Of a stretch of DNA of 64,000 bases, positions 8,354-17,269 are shown in pieces. The notes under the pieces were generated by a model that worked only from the letters and a program-made list of their open reading frames with translations, was not told the DNA's origin and ran no database searches. Every line of letters starts with the position of its first letter. Within the stretch, counting starts at the first letter, position 1. The translations under genes and the position numbers were made by a program. Source of the DNA: Planococcus halocryophilus (GTDB taxonomy: Bacteria; Bacillota; Bacilli; Bacillales_A; Planococcaceae); the NCBI RefSeq assembly GCF_022489025.1, contig NZ_JAKVTG010000004.1, forward strand, positions 186,001 through 250,000, given 5' to 3'.

Positions 8354-9442
8354 ATGAAGATAGTAGCCGGCATTGGGAGTACGTTATTAATTTATTCTAC
8401 GCTTGTTGCGTATTTGGGTTGGGCAGTTTATGTCTGGCTCACAAGTTTTATAGAAAGTGTTAATCCGTGGCTATTTTCGGCTCTGTGGTTTGTGATTGCG
8501 TATAGTTATGTTATTGGCAGAATCGGTCATAAATGGCTTGGTTTTACGGTGCTTGGTTCTTATTGGTTTGCATTTTTACAATACGCTATTTTATTGATTC
8601 CATTGGCGAATATCGCTGCATTACTAGTAGAAACTAAAAATGATGTATTTTTTATTGGGTTGGCAACAGCACTTATCTTACTAGTATTATTCATAGTGGG
8701 TACATATTTAGCGTACAGTCCGGTTGTGCGAAAACTTGAAATTACAGTAGCAGGAAAATCAGAGGAGCCCCTCCATATGGTAATCGGATCTGATTTTCAT
8801 TTAGGATTTTTGTCAGGAAAACGGCATTTGCAGCGTTTTGTAAATAAAACAAATGCGCTTGATCCAGATGTTGTGTTTCTAGCAGGGGATTTAGTAGACG
8901 ATGATCCAGTTTGGTATGCACGGTACGGTATGTCTGAAGTGATGGAACAGCTAAAACCGTCGTTGGGCGTTTATGGTGTTTTGGGAAATCATGAGTACTA
9001 CGGTAAGAAAATTCCGTTGTTAGTAAAAATGATGGAAAAGTCAGGTGTGAAAATTTTGCAAGACGAAACCCTTTTGATTGCAGATCGTTTTTATTTAACA
9101 GGACGTGAGGACCGGACGAATAATAACCGGGTTTCATTAGCTGAATTGAAACCAGAAGGAAATAACTTGCCTTGGATTGTGATGGATCATACGCCAGCAG
9201 ACTTAAAAAAACCAAGTGAACTTGGTGTGGATTTTCACATGTCAGGTCATACGCATAAAGGCCAAATGTGGCCCAATCATTTATTGACAAAGCGCATTTT
9301 TGAATTAGATTATGGGTATCGTTTATTGAGAGGGACGCATTTTCTTGTGTCTTCTGGATTTGGTTTTTGGGGACCTCCACTTCGTATCGGGAGTCGCTCA
9401 GAATTATGGTCGGTCACAATGAATTTTCGATCACCATCTTAA
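8354..9442 (+). CDS. Membrane-anchored metallophosphoesterase
   Basis: A 362-residue protein with about four membrane helices in the first 120 residues followed by a calcineurin-type phosphoesterase domain. Metal-binding motifs appear in order: SDFHLG, GDLVDDD, GNHEYY and SGHTHKGQMWP. It belongs to the group that includes YkuE/YaeI-like phosphodiesterases; related members hydrolyse UDP-diacylglucosamine or other membrane phosphodiesters, but the substrate here is unknown. A GTG at 8348 is in frame, but the ATG at 8354 has the proper spacing from GGAAGAGG. The DedA gene follows 14 bases after the stop, so the two form an operon. Confidence 0.88.
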   Translation: MKIVAGIGSTLLIYSTLVAYLGWAVYVWLTSFIESVNPWLFSALWFVIAYSYVIGRIGHKWLGFTVLGSYWFAFLQYAILLIPLANIAALLVETKNDVFFIGLATALILLVLFIVGTYLAYSPVVRKLEITVAGKSEEPLHMVIGSDFHLGFLSGKRHLQRFVNKTNALDPDVVFLAGDLVDDDPVWYARYGMSEVMEQLKPSLGVYGVLGNHEYYGKKIPLLVKMMEKSGVKILQDETLLIADRFYLTGREDRTNNNRVSLAELKPEGNNLPWIVMDHTPADLKKPSELGVDFHMSGHTHKGQMWPNHLLTKRIFELDYGYRLLRGTHFLVSSGFGFWGPPLRIGSRSELWSVTMNFRSPS

Positions 9443-9456
9443 AAAGGAGTGTTTAG

Positions 9457-10071
9457 ATGGAAGAGTGGATTACTTCGGTCATGTCCGATTATGGCTATTT
9501 TGGTATCTTTTTTCTCATTCTGTTAGAAAATATATTTCCCCCGATTCCGTCAGAAGTGGTTTTGACGGTCGGCGGATTTATGACGACCACTACGACCATG
9601 ACCATTCCAGGAGTAATAGCAGCTTCAACGGCTGGCTCTGTGAGTGGAGCGATGATGTTGTATGGCGTTGGATTACTTTTAGATGTAGAACGACTGGAGA
9701 AAATTATTGATAAGTATGGCAATTGGCTGCGCGTGAAAAAAGAAGATATACATAAAGCGGATAGTTGGTTCGACCGCTTTGGTGTTTGGACGGTGTTTTT
9801 CGGAAGGTTAGTTCCGTTAGTACGTAGTTTGATTTCGATTCCAGCGGGAATGTCGAATATGAAAGTATGGCTATTTATTATCTTTAGTACACTTGGCACT
9901 TTGCTATGGAATACTATTTTAGTGTTCGTGGGCGAAGCGGTGGGAGAAAACCGACAACAAATTATGCGCCAATTATCGCTTTATTCGAACGCAGTTTATG
10001 TCTTAATCGCATTTAGCGTTATAGCGGCTGTTTGGTATTACATTAGAAAAACAAGATTAAGTAATAAGTAG
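9457..10071 (+). CDS. DedA family membrane protein
   Basis: A 204-residue integral membrane protein with the DedA/SNARE-associated signature: N-terminal ENIFPPIPSE with its conserved acidic residue and prolines, and FFGRLVPLVRSLISIPAGM near the middle. DedA proteins flip or translocate phospholipids or lipid carriers such as undecaprenyl phosphate and affect envelope stress tolerance. Cotranscription with a membrane phosphoesterase, next to the Lia locus, suggests a shared lipid theme. Ribosome site AAAAAGGAG precedes the ATG. Confidence 0.9.
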   Translation: MEEWITSVMSDYGYFGIFFLILLENIFPPIPSEVVLTVGGFMTTTTTMTIPGVIAASTAGSVSGAMMLYGVGLLLDVERLEKIIDKYGNWLRVKKEDIHKADSWFDRFGVWTVFFGRLVPLVRSLISIPAGMSNMKVWLFIIFSTLGTLLWNTILVFVGEAVGENRQQIMRQLSLYSNAVYVLIAFSVIAAVWYYIRKTRLSNK

Positions 10072-10114
10072 AAAACTGCTGGCAATTGCCGGGAGTTTTT
10101 TTAATTGTTATAAT
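10072..10114 (+). promoter_or_regulatory. Terminator overlapping the promoter of the next gene
   Basis: A weak hairpin (10072-10099, AATT loop, imperfect stem) with a T run ends the DedA operon. TTGCCG at 10086-10091 and a perfect TATAAT at 10109-10114, spaced 17 bases, lie within and just after it and can serve as promoter for the dehydrogenase gene at 10144. Confidence 0.55.
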
Positions 10115-10143
10115 TGTGTAACAATAAGGGACGGAGGATGGTT

Positions 10144-11094
10144 ATGAAGCCGATTGTATTCATTACTCAAAAGTTACCAGATCAAGCAGTAGCCGAATTA
10201 GAAGAACAATACGAAGTCCGAATGTGGCCGGAAGAAAATACACCTGCTCCGCGTGAGAAATTGCTTGAAGAAGCTAAAGAAGCGCATGCGCTTTGGACCA
10301 TGTTGTCTGATCGAGTGGATAGCGAGGTTTTTGAAGCTGCCCCTAACTTGAAAATTGTTAGTAATTTAGCGGTTGGCTACAATAATATCGATCTAGAAGC
10401 CGCACACAAACATGGTGTGACGGTTACGAATACACCAGATGTATTAACGGAATCGACTGCAGATTTGACCTTTGCCTTATTATTGGCCACTGCTCGAAGA
10501 GTGATAGAAGCAGAAAAAGCAGTTCGCTCAGGAGATTGGCAGTCATGGACACCAATGGGAATGACGGGACAAAACGTGGGTGGGGCTACGCTTGGGATTA
10601 TCGGAATGGGTCGTATCGGTGAAGCTGTAGCTCGACGTGCCAAAGGATTCGGGATGGACATTTTGTATCACAATCGGACGCGAAGAAATTTAGAAGACGT
10701 TCGTTATGCCGAATTTGAGGAATTGTTGAAAACCTCAGATTATGTTGTGATTTTAACGCCTTTGACGCCTGAAACAAAAGGCATGATTGGTGCAAAAGAA
10801 TTGGCAATGATGAAAGAGAGTGCTTGTTTGATCAATGTAGCTAGAGGTGGCATCGTTGATGAAATGGCATTATATGAAGCCTTAAAAGAAAAACAAATTT
10901 GGGGTGCAGGTTTGGATGTGTTTGAACAAGAACCAGTGCCTATAGATCATCCTTTGCTGACATTACCCAATGTAACGGTATTACCACATATCGGCAGTGC
11001 TACAGTCCAAACGCGTCTTGAAATGATGGCATTAAACGCAGAAGCAATTAAAGCTTGCTTTGAAAACAAATCAGTTAAAAACAGAGTTTGCTAA
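10144..11094 (+). CDS. NAD(P)-dependent D-2-hydroxyacid dehydrogenase (glyoxylate/hydroxypyruvate reductase type)
   Basis: A 316-residue protein with the D-isomer 2-hydroxyacid dehydrogenase fold. The Rossmann motif GIIGMGRIGEAVARR lies around 148-162; the catalytic Arg (NVARGG), Glu (FEQEP) and His (LPHIGSAT) are all present. It is closest in pattern to glyoxylate/hydroxypyruvate (D-glycerate) reductases such as GhrB. The ATG at 10144 is chosen because GGGACGGAGG ends just ahead of it; upstream ATGs lack a site. It is a single-gene unit with its own promoter and terminator. Substrate preference is not certain. Confidence 0.88.
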   Translation: MKPIVFITQKLPDQAVAELEEQYEVRMWPEENTPAPREKLLEEAKEAHALWTMLSDRVDSEVFEAAPNLKIVSNLAVGYNNIDLEAAHKHGVTVTNTPDVLTESTADLTFALLLATARRVIEAEKAVRSGDWQSWTPMGMTGQNVGGATLGIIGMGRIGEAVARRAKGFGMDILYHNRTRRNLEDVRYAEFEELLKTSDYVVILTPLTPETKGMIGAKELAMMKESACLINVARGGIVDEMALYEALKEKQIWGAGLDVFEQEPVPIDHPLLTLPNVTVLPHIGSATVQTRLEMMALNAEAIKACFENKSVKNRVC

Positions 11095-11107
11095 ATATAG
11101 ACCTATG

Positions 11108-11134
11108 AGCAGCAGTTGTATAGCTGCTTTTTTT
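11108..11134 (+). terminator. Terminator of the hydroxyacid dehydrogenase gene
   Basis: A 6-bp stem AGCAGC/GCTGCT (11108-11113 with 11123-11128) is followed by a run of seven T. Confidence 0.8.
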
Positions 11135-11178
11135 AGTTTTAAAAATCATATGTGTAAAACACGCTTATCTTGCAAGAG

Positions 11179-11207
11179 TTGAAGTTTGCAGCTATTTGTT
11201 ATAAAAT
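11179..11207 (+). promoter_or_regulatory. Probable promoter of trhO
   Basis: TTGAAG at 11179-11184 and TAAAAT at 11202-11207 are spaced 17 bases, about 60 bases before the trhO start. Confidence 0.5.
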
Positions 11208-11269
11208 GATTGAGGTTTTTACTGCTTTTTTGTAACAGAACCAAATAGAGAAAATAGGAGGTATGATTC

Positions 11270-12232
11270 ATGCAAAATCATACACACAATGTTTTACTTT
11301 ACTATCTATATACACCGATTGAAGATCCAGAAGCTTTTGCAGTTGAGCATTTAGCAGCATGCAAAGAGTTAGAGTTGAAAGGCCGTATCCTTGTTTCAGA
11401 AGAAGGGATCAATGGTACATGTTCAGGAACAATTGAACAAACTGAAGCTTATATGGATATGATGAAAAACGATTCGCGCTTCTCAGCCATCTCTTTTAAA
11501 ATCGATGATGCTGAAGGACATGCGTTTAAAAAAATGCACGTTCGTGCGAAAGCGGAAATCGTTCACCTTGGACTTGAAGACGACATCAACCCGAACGAGC
11601 TAACAGGTACTTACTTAGAACCGAAAGAATTTTATAAACAAATGCAAGAGCAAGATACAATTGTATTAGATGCACGAAATGATTACGAATATGACCTAGG
11701 GCATTTCCGTAATGCAGTTCGTCCTGATATTGAAAACTTCCGCGATCTTCCAGAATGGATTCGTGACAACAAAGAACAATTTGAAGGTAAGAAAATTTTG
11801 ACTTATTGTACAGGCGGAATCCGTTGTGAAAAATTCTCTGGCTGGCTGAAAAAAGAAGGTTTTGAAGATGTTTCTCAACTTCACGGGGGTATCGTTACTT
11901 ACGGTAAAGATCCTGAAGTTAAAGGTGAACTATGGGACGGCCAATTATACGTCTTTGATGAGCGAATTGCAGTACCGGTAAACCAAGTTGAGCACGTCAT
12001 TGTTGGGAAAGACCATTTTACAGGCGAACCTTGCGAACGCTACGTAAACTGTGCAAATCCAGAATGTAATGCGAAAATCTTAACATCTGAAGAAAATGAG
12101 CATAAATATATGCGTTCATGTTCAGACGAATGTCGCGAACACCCACGTAACCGTTATGCATTTGAACATGGTTTAACGGGAGAACAAGTACAAGTGCGTC
12201 TGGATGCATTAAAAGAAACAACTAGAGTATAA
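11270..12232 (+). CDS. trhO: tRNA uridine(34) hydroxylase TrhO (rhodanese-related)
   Basis: A 320-residue protein with an N-terminal UPF0176 acylphosphatase-like domain (about 1-100), a rhodanese domain with catalytic C180 in the loop [10 protein letters not shown], and a C-terminal Cys-rich segment (CANPEC, CSDEC). This is the YceA/YbfQ/TrhO family, which hydroxylates U34 of tRNA to 5-hydroxyuridine, the first step of wobble modification to methoxyuridine in Gram-positives. The ATG has an AGGAGG site. It is monocistronic with its own promoter and terminator. Confidence 0.93.
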   Translation: MQNHTHNVLLYYLYTPIEDPEAFAVEHLAACKELELKGRILVSEEGINGTCSGTIEQTEAYMDMMKNDSRFSAISFKIDDAEGHAFKKMHVRAKAEIVHLGLEDDINPNELTGTYLEPKEFYKQMQEQDTIVLDARNDYEYDLGHFRNAVRPDIENFRDLPEWIRDNKEQFEGKKILTYCTGGIRCEKFSGWLKKEGFEDVSQLHGGIVTYGKDPEVKGELWDGQLYVFDERIAVPVNQVEHVIVGKDHFTGEPCERYVNCANPECNAKILTSEENEHKYMRSCSDECREHPRNRYAFEHGLTGEQVQVRLDALKETTRV

Positions 12233-12237
12233 GACGA

Positions 12238-12277
12238 AAGGTGTTGGAATAGATTTATTCCAACACCTTCTTTTTTC
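12238..12277 (+). terminator. Terminator of trhO
   Basis: A 14-bp perfect stem (12238-12251 with 12256-12269) and a T run. Its sequence is closely similar to the terminator at 41275-41316. Confidence 0.92.
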
Positions 12278-12283
12278 ATTCAA

Positions 12284-12412
12284 TTATTTTTCAACTTCTT
12301 CCTGGCACTCAAAACAGACCAGTTCTCCATCCACATAAACCCCATCTAAAAAACCATCACGGCAATAAACGTCTTTACCACAATTACTGCACGGTCCGAT
12401 GAGTTCAAGCAT
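12284..12412 (-). CDS. 42-residue Cys-rich (zinc-ribbon-like) protein coupled to the MerR gene
   Basis: A very small frame reading MLELIGPCSNCGKDV at the start. It has two CxxC pairs (C8/C11 and C33/C36) plus C17, spaced as in a single zinc ribbon, and a Gly/Asp-rich middle. The ATG at 12412 overlaps the last codons of the MerR gene by 8 bases in another frame, and GAAGG lies 8 bases upstream, so translation is coupled. It ends just before the trhO terminator on the other strand. I do not recognise the family. Binding of zinc, and a role as partner of the regulator, are inferences. Confidence 0.7.
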   Translation of the reverse strand: MLELIGPCSNCGKDVYCRDGFLDGVYVDGELVCFECQEEVEK

Positions 12413-13265
12413 CTTGCAAACCTTCTGCATAGACGTACATGGCGTCTTTTAAGTATTTAGCCAAACCTTGTCCATGTTGATCGATGTTGCTTGCAAAGCG
12501 GCTATCTGATGCGTATAAATCACCCAGTCCACGGAACATTTTTGGTGAACATTCGTAAAAACGGTTCAACAAAGTATAATAAGCTTTCATTTCTTTTTGA
12601 ACTGCCGCTGTCTGTGGAGGCAAATGCATCAAGCTAGCGACCATATTATAAATGCGATCCCCTTCACGATTGATTTCTTCTAAATCTTCTTCTTCTTTTT
12701 CTACTACTGGTTCGCTTGTTACTGACACAATTTCTTCAGATATAACTGTTTCAACCGGCGCAACGGCAACAGCGACTGCTGATTCCTGATGAATTTCAGC
12801 AGTTGCAAAAGAATTTTCTTTTTGTAGTTCAAGAGGGTCTGTAATAGAACTTATTTCAGATTTTTGGTATTTCTCCATTAAATCTTCAGCTTTACTGCTA
12901 GCAAAAGCAGAAAAACGTTCTTGGTCTGTCAAACTGTTAAAACCTTGTAACTCTTGCTGAGTACGCTCTGCATTTTTGATCAGCTCTTCAATACGCTGCT
13001 GCTTTTGTGCCAACAAGTCGATATGCTGCGATAATGCATATTCACGATCAAAGCCATCCGCCACAAGTTCTTGAATTTTCTTTAATGAGAAATTCAGTTC
13101 TTTCAAAAATAAAATCTGTTGAAGCAATTTCAAATCTTCTCCGTTGTAATAACGATATCGGTTTGTTCCAATATTTGAAGGTTTTAATAAACCAATGCTG
13201 TCATAGTGGTGGAGAGTACGAACACTGACACCCGCTATTTTTGCTACTTCTTGTACTTTGTACAA
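12405..13265 (-). CDS. MerR-family regulator with C-terminal TipAS-like domain
   Basis: A 286-residue activator. The N-terminus (YKVQEVAKIAGVSVRTLHHYDSIGLL) is a MerR winged helix, followed by a dimerisation coiled coil to about 125, an acidic low-complexity linker (about 130-200) and a C-terminal helical TipAS-like domain (about 205-286) with the FYECSPKMFRGLGDLY segment. Relatives such as Mta and TipA bind hydrophobic drugs or peptides and activate efflux genes. The TTG at 13265 is chosen over a GTG at 13274 since GAGGTG sits correctly ahead of it and the family begins there. The linker is longer than in Mta. No drug pump is adjacent. Confidence 0.87.
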   Translation of the reverse strand: MYKVQEVAKIAGVSVRTLHHYDSIGLLKPSNIGTNRYRYYNGEDLKLLQQILFLKELNFSLKKIQELVADGFDREYALSQHIDLLAQKQQRIEELIKNAERTQQELQGFNSLTDQERFSAFASSKAEDLMEKYQKSEISSITDPLELQKENSFATAEIHQESAVAVAVAPVETVISEEIVSVTSEPVVEKEEEDLEEINREGDRIYNMVASLMHLPPQTAAVQKEMKAYYTLLNRFYECSPKMFRGLGDLYASDSRFASNIDQHGQGLAKYLKDAMYVYAEGLQDA

Positions 13266-13284
13266 TCTAATCACCTCTCTCTTT

Positions 13285-13315
13285 AAAATACACTATAACG
13301 CACCGTTAGTGTCAA
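13285..13315 (-). promoter_or_regulatory. MerR-type autoregulated promoter with 19-bp spacer
   Basis: On the minus strand TTGACA (13310-13315) and TATTTT (13285-13290) are 19 bases apart, the overlong spacing that MerR activators correct by twisting DNA. The spacer carries a dyad, ACACTA at 13290-13295 and TAGTGT at 13307-13312. Position just ahead of the regulator gene implies autoregulation. Confidence 0.8.
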
Positions 13316-13522
13316 TAGTTTAGTGAAAAAGACGTTAAAATGTATTGTTTTTGTCTTATTTAAAATTGGTGAATCAACTAAAAAATTATTTTTCTATATA
13401 AATTGAGTATTCTAATAGTAAAATACAGAAATTTCAGATATCTCCTACTATTTTCTAGAAAACTATGAAATAATGAAGGTGAAAGCGTTATCAAAAGCTA
13501 GTACATGAAAGGGGCAATGACG

Positions 13523-15004
13523 ATGAAATTAACTAATTTTGTGAATGGCCAATGGCAACAAACAGAACAGGCGGAATTTAGACCTGTTTTGAATCCGGCA
13601 AATGGAGAAGAGCTGGCACAAGTCCGAATGTCTACAGCACAAGATGTTGATTTAGCAGTGAAAGCTGCAGTAATCGCACAGAAAAAATGGGCAAAAGTAC
13701 CGGCGCCAAAACGCGCAGATTATTTATATGAAATAGGTCGATTGATGAAAGAGCGAAAAGAACATTTAGCTCAAGTACTAACGAAAGAAATGGGTAAAGT
13801 TATTGAAGAAGGTCGTGGCGAAGTCCAAGAAGGAATCGATATGGCTTATTATATGGCTGGAGAAGGAAGACGGATGTTTGGTGAAACGACACCATCAGAA
13901 CTAGGAGACAAGTTTGCGATGAGTATTCGGTCGCCAATTGGAGTGGTCGGATTAATCACTCCTTGGAATTTTCCTGTAGCAATTGCAACGTGGAAATCGT
14001 TTCCCGCAATTGTAGGAGGCAATACATTTATATGGAAACCAGCAACGGAAACACCAATGATGGCCTATGAAATGGCGAAAATCTTTGAAGAAGTGGGGCT
14101 TCCAGAAGGTGTGGCGAATATTGTGTTTGGAGCCGGTTCAGAAGTTGGGACCGCACTTTTAGAACATAAAGATGTGCGAGTGATTTCATTTACTGGATCA
14201 ACCGAAACCGGTCGCAAAGTGGCAGAAGCGGGTGGGCGCAATTTGAAGAAAGTGTCACTTGAAATGGGCGGGAAAAATGCCGTAATTGTCATGGAAGATG
14301 CTGATTTGGATTTAGCTGTAGAAGGAATTCTTTGGAGCGCATTTGGTACAGCGGGACAACGGTGTACGGCTTGTAGCCGTGTAATTGTGCATAAAGACGT
14401 TAAAGAAGAGCTTCAAAAACGATTGTTAACGAAAATGGACACACTGACAATTGGAGATGGCGCCGATGAAAGCATTAAAATTGGTCCAGTCATCAATCGA
14501 AAAGCTATCGAAAAAATTCATTCTTATATTGAAATCGGTCAGCAAGAAGGTGCAACTCTGCTTGTCGGGGGAGAAATTTTAACAGGTGGCATCTACGATA
14601 AAGGGAACTATTACGCTCCGACATTGTTTACGGATGTAAAACCAGACATGCGCATAGCGCAGGAAGAGATTTTTGGTCCAGTCGTTTCAATTATTGAAGT
14701 AGCAAGTTTAGATGAAGCGATTGAAGTGAACAATGGTGTAATTTACGGTTTATCCAGTTCGATTTATACCGCGGATGTAAACCGGGCATTTAAAGCACAG
14801 CGCGATTTAGATACGGGTATCGTCTATATTAATGCGGGGACAACAGGAGCAGAAATTCATTTGCCTTTCGGCGGAACTAAAGGGACGGGAAATGGGCATC
14901 GCGATTCAGGAGTTGCAGCATTAGATGTCTTTACTGAATGGAAAAGTGTGTATGTTGATTACAGTGGGAAATTGCAACGTGCTCAAATCGATAACGAAAC
15001 ATGA
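13523..15004 (+). CDS. 2-aminoadipate semialdehyde dehydrogenase-like aldehyde dehydrogenase
   Basis: A full-length 493-residue NAD(P)-dependent aldehyde dehydrogenase: PWNFP substrate/cofactor motif, FTGSTETGR cofactor loop, catalytic Glu in LEMGGKN, and catalytic Cys in GQRCTACSR. The ATG at 13523 is used because AAAGGGG (13508-13514) is 8 bases upstream; two earlier ATGs are badly placed. The next gene, 18 bases downstream, is lysine 6-dehydrogenase, whose product is 2-aminoadipate 6-semialdehyde. Oxidation of that aldehyde to 2-aminoadipate is therefore the most likely reaction. A broader role on other aldehydes cannot be excluded. Confidence 0.85.
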   Translation: MKLTNFVNGQWQQTEQAEFRPVLNPANGEELAQVRMSTAQDVDLAVKAAVIAQKKWAKVPAPKRADYLYEIGRLMKERKEHLAQVLTKEMGKVIEEGRGEVQEGIDMAYYMAGEGRRMFGETTPSELGDKFAMSIRSPIGVVGLITPWNFPVAIATWKSFPAIVGGNTFIWKPATETPMMAYEMAKIFEEVGLPEGVANIVFGAGSEVGTALLEHKDVRVISFTGSTETGRKVAEAGGRNLKKVSLEMGGKNAVIVMEDADLDLAVEGILWSAFGTAGQRCTACSRVIVHKDVKEELQKRLLTKMDTLTIGDGADESIKIGPVINRKAIEKIHSYIEIGQQEGATLLVGGEILTGGIYDKGNYYAPTLFTDVKPDMRIAQEEIFGPVVSIIEVASLDEAIEVNNGVIYGLSSSIYTADVNRAFKAQRDLDTGIVYINAGTTGAEIHLPFGGTKGTGNGHRDSGVAALDVFTEWKSVYVDYSGKLQRAQIDNET

Positions 15005-15022
15005 TAGAAAGGGGATGGGGAG

Positions 15023-16189
15023 ATGAAAGTCGTTGTATTAGGTGCAGGGTTAATGGGGAAACAAGCGGCTAGAGATTTAGTTGCCGATAAAGATGTTGAA
15101 AAGGTCTATTTAGCCGATCGAAACAAAGATCAAACGATGCTTTTCAAAGATAAGTTAGGTGATAGTAAGTTAGAAGTTTTAGAGTTAGACGCCAGTGATG
15201 ACGAGGCTTTAGCAGCAGCAATTTCCAAAGGAGATATTGTTATCAATGCATTATTTTACACATTTAATGAAAAAGTGGCGGCTACTGCACTTTCATGTGG
15301 CGTGCATTCGGTCGACTTAGGTGGCCACATAGGTGGAGCTACAGACGCAGTACTTGAAATGCACGAAAAAGCGCAGAAAAAAGGTGTGACACTCATCCCT
15401 GATTTAGGAGTAGCTCCCGGAATGATCAACATTTTGACTGGATATGGTGCAAGTAAACTTGACCAAGTGTCAGATATTCGCTTGTTTGTTGGGGGCATTC
15501 CGGTTCATCCTGAACCTCCACTAGAATACAATCATGTCTTTTCATTAGAAGGGGTGTTTGATCACTACACTGACAAATCGCATGTTATTCGTGACGGAAA
15601 GTTGCTCGAAGTTGAATCTTTATCGGAAATTGAACATGTACAATTTGAAGATTTTGGAAAACTAGAAGCTTTTCATACTTCTGGAGGAACATCGACGTTA
15701 ACGGAGACATTTAGTGACATCAATTCATTGGAATACAAAACTCTACGTTATAAAGGACATGCCGAGAAATTTAAATTGTTGGTTGAACTAGGTCTGACGG
15801 ATCGAACAAAAACAGTGATAGTCGATAATCGAGAAGTAAATCTTCGGGCGGTCTTAAAAGCTGTACTTGAGCCCATAACAGAACTCGGAGATAAACAAGA
15901 CGCTGTTGTTTTACGAGTGATGGTGTCAGGTGTGAAGGCAGGAGAGGAAGTTACGTACGAATACAATATGGTGACGATAAAAGACCAAGAAACAGGTGTT
16001 ACTGCGATGGCGCGTGCGACAGCCTATACTATTTCCGTAGTAGCACAAATGATTGGTAAGGGGATTATCGATAAGCGAGGAGCCTATCCTCCTGAGATGA
16101 TTGTCCCGGGAGAAGAATATATTGCGGAAATGGCAAAGCGTGGAGTTGAAATTAAAGAAACCATTCACCGCTCGGCTTTTCAAAACTAA
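15023..16189 (+). CDS. lysDH: L-lysine 6-dehydrogenase
   Basis: A 388-residue protein of the saccharopine dehydrogenase superfamily with an N-terminal Rossmann motif ([16 protein letters not shown]). Its sequence closely follows the lysine 6-dehydrogenase described in Geobacillus stearothermophilus as I remember it, including [32 protein letters not shown] and [11 protein letters not shown], and has the same length. The enzyme deaminates the epsilon amino group of lysine with NAD, giving aminoadipate semialdehyde, with no need for 2-oxoglutarate. With the dehydrogenase gene just upstream it forms a compact lysine degradation operon. The general saccharopine dehydrogenase label is the less specific alternative. 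Confidence 0.87.
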   Translation: MKVVVLGAGLMGKQAARDLVADKDVEKVYLADRNKDQTMLFKDKLGDSKLEVLELDASDDEALAAAISKGDIVINALFYTFNEKVAATALSCGVHSVDLGGHIGGATDAVLEMHEKAQKKGVTLIPDLGVAPGMINILTGYGASKLDQVSDIRLFVGGIPVHPEPPLEYNHVFSLEGVFDHYTDKSHVIRDGKLLEVESLSEIEHVQFEDFGKLEAFHTSGGTSTLTETFSDINSLEYKTLRYKGHAEKFKLLVELGLTDRTKTVIVDNREVNLRAVLKAVLEPITELGDKQDAVVLRVMVSGVKAGEEVTYEYNMVTIKDQETGVTAMARATAYTISVVAQMIGKGIIDKRGAYPPEMIVPGEEYIAEMAKRGVEIKETIHRSAFQN

Positions 16190-16215
16190 AAGATTCGGCT
16201 AAGTAAATCAATGAT

Positions 16216-16247
16216 AAAAGGACGGTTCCCTTAGGAGCCGTCCTTTT
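16216..16247. terminator. Bidirectional terminator after lysDH and the lipid kinase gene
   Basis: A stem of about 13 bp with one G-T pair (16217-16229 with 16234-16246), flanked by A and T runs, lies between convergent genes. Confidence 0.88.
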
Positions 16248-16250
16248 TCT

Positions 16251-17162
16251 TTAAATAAAATCTTCAGGTTGTTTAGGAATCAACATTTTCAAACTACCAG
16301 GCTGTATTTCAATATCGAGTGGAGTTTTTAAATAGATTTCGCCATCTGTATCTACATCTAACTCTTCATCCGTGCTAATTGAGATGGATTGACCTTGATA
16401 ATGCGTAATATGTTCCAATTCTTCAGTCACCACTTCAGGTTGGGCGAGTGAAAACCATTCCCGTATGGCGGCTAAAGACGAGGTTTGAATAACAAATAAA
16501 TCGAGCAAGCCATCTGCTGGGTCAATTGTCGCGAGCGGGAAATTATGAGTGCCAATCGATTTGCCGTTCATAACTAGGACGAGTACACCTTCTTCAACAT
16601 AGCTAATACCATCAATTTTCAACTGGACTGAAAACGGAGTAGCTTGCCGCATCGATTGCAAGGCGCTCATAAAGTAACTGATTTTTCCGTAGCGTTCTTT
16701 TAACGTAGGATCGATATTAGAAGAAGCATCAGTAATTACACCAATTCCTGCAAAATTGAGAAATGAACCGCCGTTAATTTTTCCTGTATCAATTTTTTTA
16801 ATATCGCCATTTATCAGTGCTGGCGCTGCTAAATCTAAATCTAGTGGAATATTCAAAGTGCGGGCAAAATCATTGGCTGTACCACTTGGTAATATGGCAA
16901 TCGGAGCAGGATCAGCAATCTCAGCTAAAGCTCGGACTGCGGAATGGACGGTTCCATCACCGCCTGCGATAAATAGAATGTCTGCATCCATTGCGGCGAT
17001 TTGACAAGCACGCTCGAATTCTTCTGGTGAAGCGGTTTGAATAATTTCGAGTGAATGCGATGCTTGTGCAATATGCGGAACGGCTAGTCTTAGAACAGAG
17101 TCTACCGTAGACTGTCCTGCATTGCCGTTATACAATAATACGGAACGATTGAACTTAGGCAT
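16251..17162 (-). CDS. Diacylglycerol kinase family lipid kinase (YegS/BmrU-like)
   Basis: A 303-residue protein with the DAGK catalytic domain: FIAGGDGTVHSAV at about 64-76 supplies the GGDGT nucleotide loop, and LPSGTANDFARTL follows at about 95. The C-terminal half is the beta-sandwich typical of YegS, DgkB and BmrU. It should phosphorylate diacylglycerol or a related lipid with ATP. It is distinct from DgkB in lacking clear neighbours of that operon; in B. subtilis BmrU is linked to an efflux pump. It stands alone here, convergent with lysDH and divergent from the AlaX gene. Confidence 0.88.
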   Translation of the reverse strand: MPKFNRSVLLYNGNAGQSTVDSVLRLAVPHIAQASHSLEIIQTASPEEFERACQIAAMDADILFIAGGDGTVHSAVRALAEIADPAPIAILPSGTANDFARTLNIPLDLDLAAPALINGDIKKIDTGKINGGSFLNFAGIGVITDASSNIDPTLKERYGKISYFMSALQSMRQATPFSVQLKIDGISYVEEGVLVLVMNGKSIGTHNFPLATIDPADGLLDLFVIQTSSLAAIREWFSLAQPEVVTEELEHITHYQGQSISISTDEELDVDTDGEIYLKTPLDIEIQPGSLKMLIPKQPEDFI

Positions 17163-17269
17163 GTCAGCTGTCCTCCTGTAAGTCTATTTACTTTTGTAAT
17201 TCCACTAAAAGAAACTCGGTAAACAATAGAATCAACGTAACTGCATTTAGTAAAGAAAGAAGGTTCGAT

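Noticed and set aside
8742..9380. A 212-codon minus-strand frame antisense to the metallophosphoesterase
   Set aside because: The plus-strand frame carries all phosphoesterase motifs; the antisense frame has no ribosome site and no recognisable pattern.
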